Of a stretch of DNA of 64,000 nt, positions 60,010 to 64,000 are shown in pieces. Source of the DNA: Sinotaia quadrata (taxonomy: Eukaryota; Mollusca; Gastropoda; Architaenioglossa; Viviparidae); the NCBI GenBank assembly GCA_028829895.1, contig CM054179.1, positions 103,559,375 through 103,623,374 on the forward strand, written 5' to 3'. The notes beneath the pieces are model-generated. The model had not been told where the DNA came from and did no database searches. It saw only the letters and a list, made by a program, of their open reading frames with translations. The position numbers and the translations under genes are program-made. Position 1 is the first letter of the stretch. Each line of letters begins with the position of its first letter.

Positions 60010-60645
60010 ATGTTACTTTTATAACTCCATTCTTTCTTACATTCAAGTCTCAACTTACAATTTCCGCAATAGTTTTATTAGCCTGACATATGCGTACAGC
60101 ATATCAGTTTATGAACAGGTTCACTAGAAATAATGTCAGGTGTTAAGCATACAATATACAAGCATCTTAGTTCAAACATTTGTACAAATAATAGTCTACT
60201 CACATAGGAAATATCTATGTAAAACACAAGTACAACATATCAATAGCAAACATGCACAAAATATTTCTAAGTCCATTGTTTCTCAATCAGTCATTTGACT
60301 CACTATTAAGCTAACATCCACCTTTCAAGAACGGAATTCTTGCCACAAAATTCAAGTGATTAGACAATAGATTTTCTACAGCAGGTAAATGTTTTGATCT
60401 CAACCCATTAGCTGGTCTCATTGTCGTAAATCTCAACCATTGATAATAAAAATTACTCATCCAGTTGAACTAGTTTGCATTACATCAGCACTTTCTAGCA
60501 TATTCTCAACTCGGGTTGTTTACTCCAACTCTGACACTTCCAAAAATACCTTCATAAGGAGGCCCAAGCTTGGGTCACTTCGACAATTTAACTTAAATAA
60601 AAATTAAGTTTAAAAATAGGGATAGACAAATTTACTCCGCTACAC
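60010..60645 (-). repeat. Dispersed repeat family Z, copy 2 (uninterrupted)
   Basis: A full-length relative of 33688-36789 without the hAT. The segment AAGCTAAC (60308-60315) corresponds to the duplicated GGCTACAC target. Read on the minus strand it starts TGTAGCGGAGTAAATTTG and ends near GGAGTTATAAAAGTAACA, so a solo LTR (TG...CA) is possible, but I cannot find a target duplication that proves it. Confidence 0.85.
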
Positions 60646-60805
60646 TATGTAAAATTTATTAAAAACATATTTGCCAGTTCATGAACATGTTGGAATATTT
60701 TATTAATAATGAATGCTTCTCAGCACACTGTCTTCACTGTTGTTCTCAGAGACTGGTTTTTCTCCAAATAACTGCACTAAACTTTCAGTTTTGACAGGCA
60801 ACACC

Positions 60806-60876
<71 letters not shown>
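60806..60876. repeat. Compound (CT)n(CA)n microsatellite
   Basis: Interrupted CT units are followed by about 16 CA units. Confidence 0.97.
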
Positions 60877-60877
<1 letters not shown>

Positions 60878-60909
60878 CATACACATACACACATATATAT
60901 ATATGGATA

Positions 60910-63900
60910 AATATTGTGTTTCATGTACTTTGATTTTGAAAACACAATAATAAACCTGAAAAAGCATTGATTAGAATTGTTTCAGCAAAGTTATTTTTAA
61001 ATATGTTGTCAGACTTTTGTTCACACTGTTTAACTGCTTTATTCTGTAAGTGTGTTGTTACAAATTAATATTTTGAAGAATATTTATTTTAAGCATTTAG
61101 AATGTAAAAGACTTTATCTATACCCAATTTTAAAAAAAGAAATATTATAATAAATGTCTAATAAAATGAACCAACTATCATTAAATAATTTACAATATTA
61201 ACTACGGCACATTATAAAAATAATGAATGCTTCCTAACACGTAATCCTCAGCACTGTTCTGTTAGGGTGGTATTCTCAAAATGGTCGCACTGAAACTTCC
61301 GTTAACGACACGTTGGCAGCGCTTGCTATCATTGGATGTCCTCTCCATTTTTATATAGCTCAGTGTTTTGACCTGCCCCCCCCCCCCCCCCCCCCATCAC
61401 TTCCACGAAACGCTCGCTTCCCTCGCAATTGTGGGCACGCTTTTACGATCTGCTGTAAAATAAATTATAATCTAGTCCATTTTGTAAAATATATTGACTA
61501 TCTCGTCCATGATTTTAGTTTTCATTTTTCAGTGCACGTGCAAACAAACGGTACGTGCATTTGTAGTGTGATAGTATTCAGAAAACGTATTGTAAACAAC
61601 GAGATGCTTTTTACCTGAGTGCAGTGCGATGTCACTTTAATTTACAAAATACCGCGAGATTTGGGTTAAGGACCCGCCCCGGGCGTGAAATTAAAACAGA
61701 TGAACCATATAAAACAACAAGCGTCAAACTATGTTCTGGTATACATTTATATTTCTTTTCAAGTTGTAGCACATTTATAAAACTTTCGCTGATTTCGTGT
61801 ATAGCCAGAGGCTGGGGAGTTGGATGGAATTGGATTCTATGTGGGTGGGTGGGGAGAATTAAGATTATTAGATAGACGCAGCGTTGCCTGTTTACCGTTA
61901 GCTTAGCTATGCACAATTTCCTATACACTGTTCTGTACTTTCTAGAGAATCAGAAAATGTCAAATACATTCACTGCCATGCTCAGGTGTCTTTGCGTGTT
62001 CAATGTTTAAAACAAAAGTACTGTTCACTTTGCGTTATGTTAGTGTATATTGTTGTTAAATGTTTGTTTGATATTTAGTGTAAACGGTTGTGTGTCTGTA
62101 TTTGTCTGGGTGTCCACTAGCAGTCAATCGTTAGTCTGAAAAACCTTTGTTCTACCGTCTGTACCACAGTTTGTCGAATCAAACAGTGCCTCTTATAAGC
62201 TGTACTAGATTAGTATTTCGATACGTAAATCGATATACTTCGCACACTAGTTTTAAAATATAACTGTTTGCATTATTGGTATTTGTTGGTAGGGCCCTTA
62301 GAGTGATCGTGTAATTAAAATTGAAAAGATGCATGGGCCCATTATGGTGATCAGATAAAGAATCGAATTATAATACTGAAATTCTGAATAGCGACAAATT
62401 AGTTTGCAGATTAACAGTAAGAAAAGGAAGTATGGTACGCCCTATTGATCGTAAACTCAAATTCTTTACGGAAATAAAACTATAGCAGCGCAATATTTAT
62501 ATGTCTATAGTGAGCGCAACTTTGCATTTAAAAAAACAAAATGTGTATGAAACACATTTATAAGTATGTAGATATTACCTATGTTCATTATACTGTGTGC
62601 ATGAAATACACGAAGGAGACTGAAAACGGGTACGTATCCTGCAAGCATTAAGGTCAGTTTACACATTGATATATAAATAATAATCCATCCACTGACTAAT
62701 GTTAACCCACCATCCGAAAAAAATTATAATTATTCGACGGTCACTTAAGTTATATATTTTGACCGCAATTATCTGACTGATGATGATGAGTATGATGTAC
62801 GGGATTAATTTGATTCTTGCGCGAATTTGTAGCTTTGAAAATGGCTGTTTATGCACGTGCATCTTCTGACCTGTTGGCCGGATGAATAGATATCTCTGTC
62901 TGTTTGATGTCTTCACTGCTTAGTTATTTGAACAGGTAATTTATGTTTGTAGTAATAAAACTCTCCAGAGATTCAATACAGATTACGAATATGGACATTT
63001 GAGCCCGACAATAGAGGTAAATCTTTCCCTTTTCATAATCCCATAAAATACTAGGAGGACCTGGTGTGACTATCTTTCAGTTTCTCATGAGGTTGTTTTT
63101 TTTAAAATGTCTTCCATTCTTACGATCTTCCACTTTGAACTTCAAATACAGTAATTCCTTCTTCGTTTTGTGAAGCCAAGAATGTTTCACCTGTTGCAAA
63201 GCAAGAATGTAAGAAGAAAGCTCCCTGGAAGCTATGTCACCATTACAAGGTCACTGGTGTTTGCTGTGGAATGTCTGACGTAGCCTTTGACCTATTTTCC
63301 CTTCTCTTCGTGATGTTTTTCACAGAAGCTCTGGTGCTTGTTTTTTTTTTCTTTCTGGATCTTGCAGATAGACAATTCCAAAGTTACCAATTTAATTACT
63401 GCTGCTTTGATTGTTTTCCCATTCAGACATCAAATTGGATCTTTTGCAGAAGTATGCAAGAATGCGTTGTTAGCTAAATTTCCTTTTGTTTGTTTGTTTT
63501 TTATATCAAACATGACTGGATTAATGGATGTTATTTATGTATGCATACATGCTTATATATATATTATGGGTGGATGATTGCATCCCGTAGATATCGGTTG
63601 CATGTCCCACACTCATTCCTATTGCACCTTGCTGAAACAATAAATGTGACATCATTGATTGGCCGCACCCTGATCCCCAGTCACTCTCAATCACTCATAG
63701 GCCCTTGAAGACAGTTTATAGAGAGTCTGGTGGTCAAAGTGTAACGGATTTACTACTTCCAAAGAGGAATTATTGCCATAAAACAGAAATTACTCCTTAA
63801 ATAGAAATTACTTCATACGAGACGAATTACTCCTATTAGACGTTCACCACATTCTGAAGTTCTTAGAATTACAAAACTCGTAGATTTTACAGAAATTTTG

Positions 63901-64000
63901 CTACCTCAGGCACTGACATATTTAGGTGCTTTTAATTTTGTCTCATTGATGTCAACACAACAGTTCTGGCTACGACATACTAAGATAATTAGAATTATAG
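60910..64000. other. No gene recognised
   Basis: AT-rich DNA with a C run at 61377-61395 and short open frames without recognisable products. No large tandem array is visible. Confidence 0.4.

Overview
The window reads as non-coding DNA from an animal nuclear genome. It is AT-rich and saturated with microsatellites and minisatellites. It carries decayed copies of eukaryotic transposon classes: a hAT DNA transposon with 8-bp target duplications, an R2/Dong-like LINE, and a LINE with an RNase H domain. There is no prokaryotic gene organisation. An invertebrate, perhaps a mollusc or another lophotrochozoan, would fit this repeat style, but that is inference. I recognise no host protein-coding gene, rRNA or tRNA gene. 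The open frames present are short, or run through tandem repeats whose unit happens to lack stop codons. The window is probably intergenic or lies inside one or more very long introns.

Layout. 1-4.3 kb: unassigned sequence, CA repeats, and a minus-strand copy of a small hairpin-forming repeat (1049-1148). 4.39-6.36 kb: a broken reverse transcriptase of the RLE (R2/Dong) LINE group, with three internal tandem arrays, two of them made from its own codons. 9-31 kb: a long series of unrelated minisatellites (49, 34, 50, 27, 34, 41/44, 61, 39, 32, 59 and 21 bp units), long CTAT/GATA tracts, two more copies of the hairpin repeat in tandem (25.2-25.45 kb), and a CpG-rich patch (25.8-26.1 kb). 31.0-31.16 kb: a short palindromic hAT-like MITE. 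33.7-36.8 kb: a non-autonomous dispersed repeat interrupted by a 2444-bp hAT element with perfect 8-bp target duplications. A second, uninterrupted copy of that dispersed repeat at 60.0-60.65 kb gives the empty site. 38.7-43.5 kb: four more minisatellites. 46.2-47.3 kb: two more dispersed-repeat copies, one of them inverted relative to 17.0 kb. 51.75-53.0 kb: the 3' half of an RNase H-bearing LINE whose catalytic acidic residues have all mutated. 53.4-59.7 kb: five further minisatellites. 60.8-64 kb: no feature beyond simple repeats.

The most interesting signal is the hairpin family. Three copies (1049-1148 minus, 25218-25317 plus, 25348-25448 plus) differ in sequence and in indels. Each keeps a 12-15 bp perfect stem, a small inner stem and an adjacent 8-bp stem with a 12-nt loop, and compensatory or G-U changes preserve the pairing. 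This argues for selection on, or a mechanism maintaining, a folded RNA or single-stranded DNA. I do not recognise the fold as any known family.
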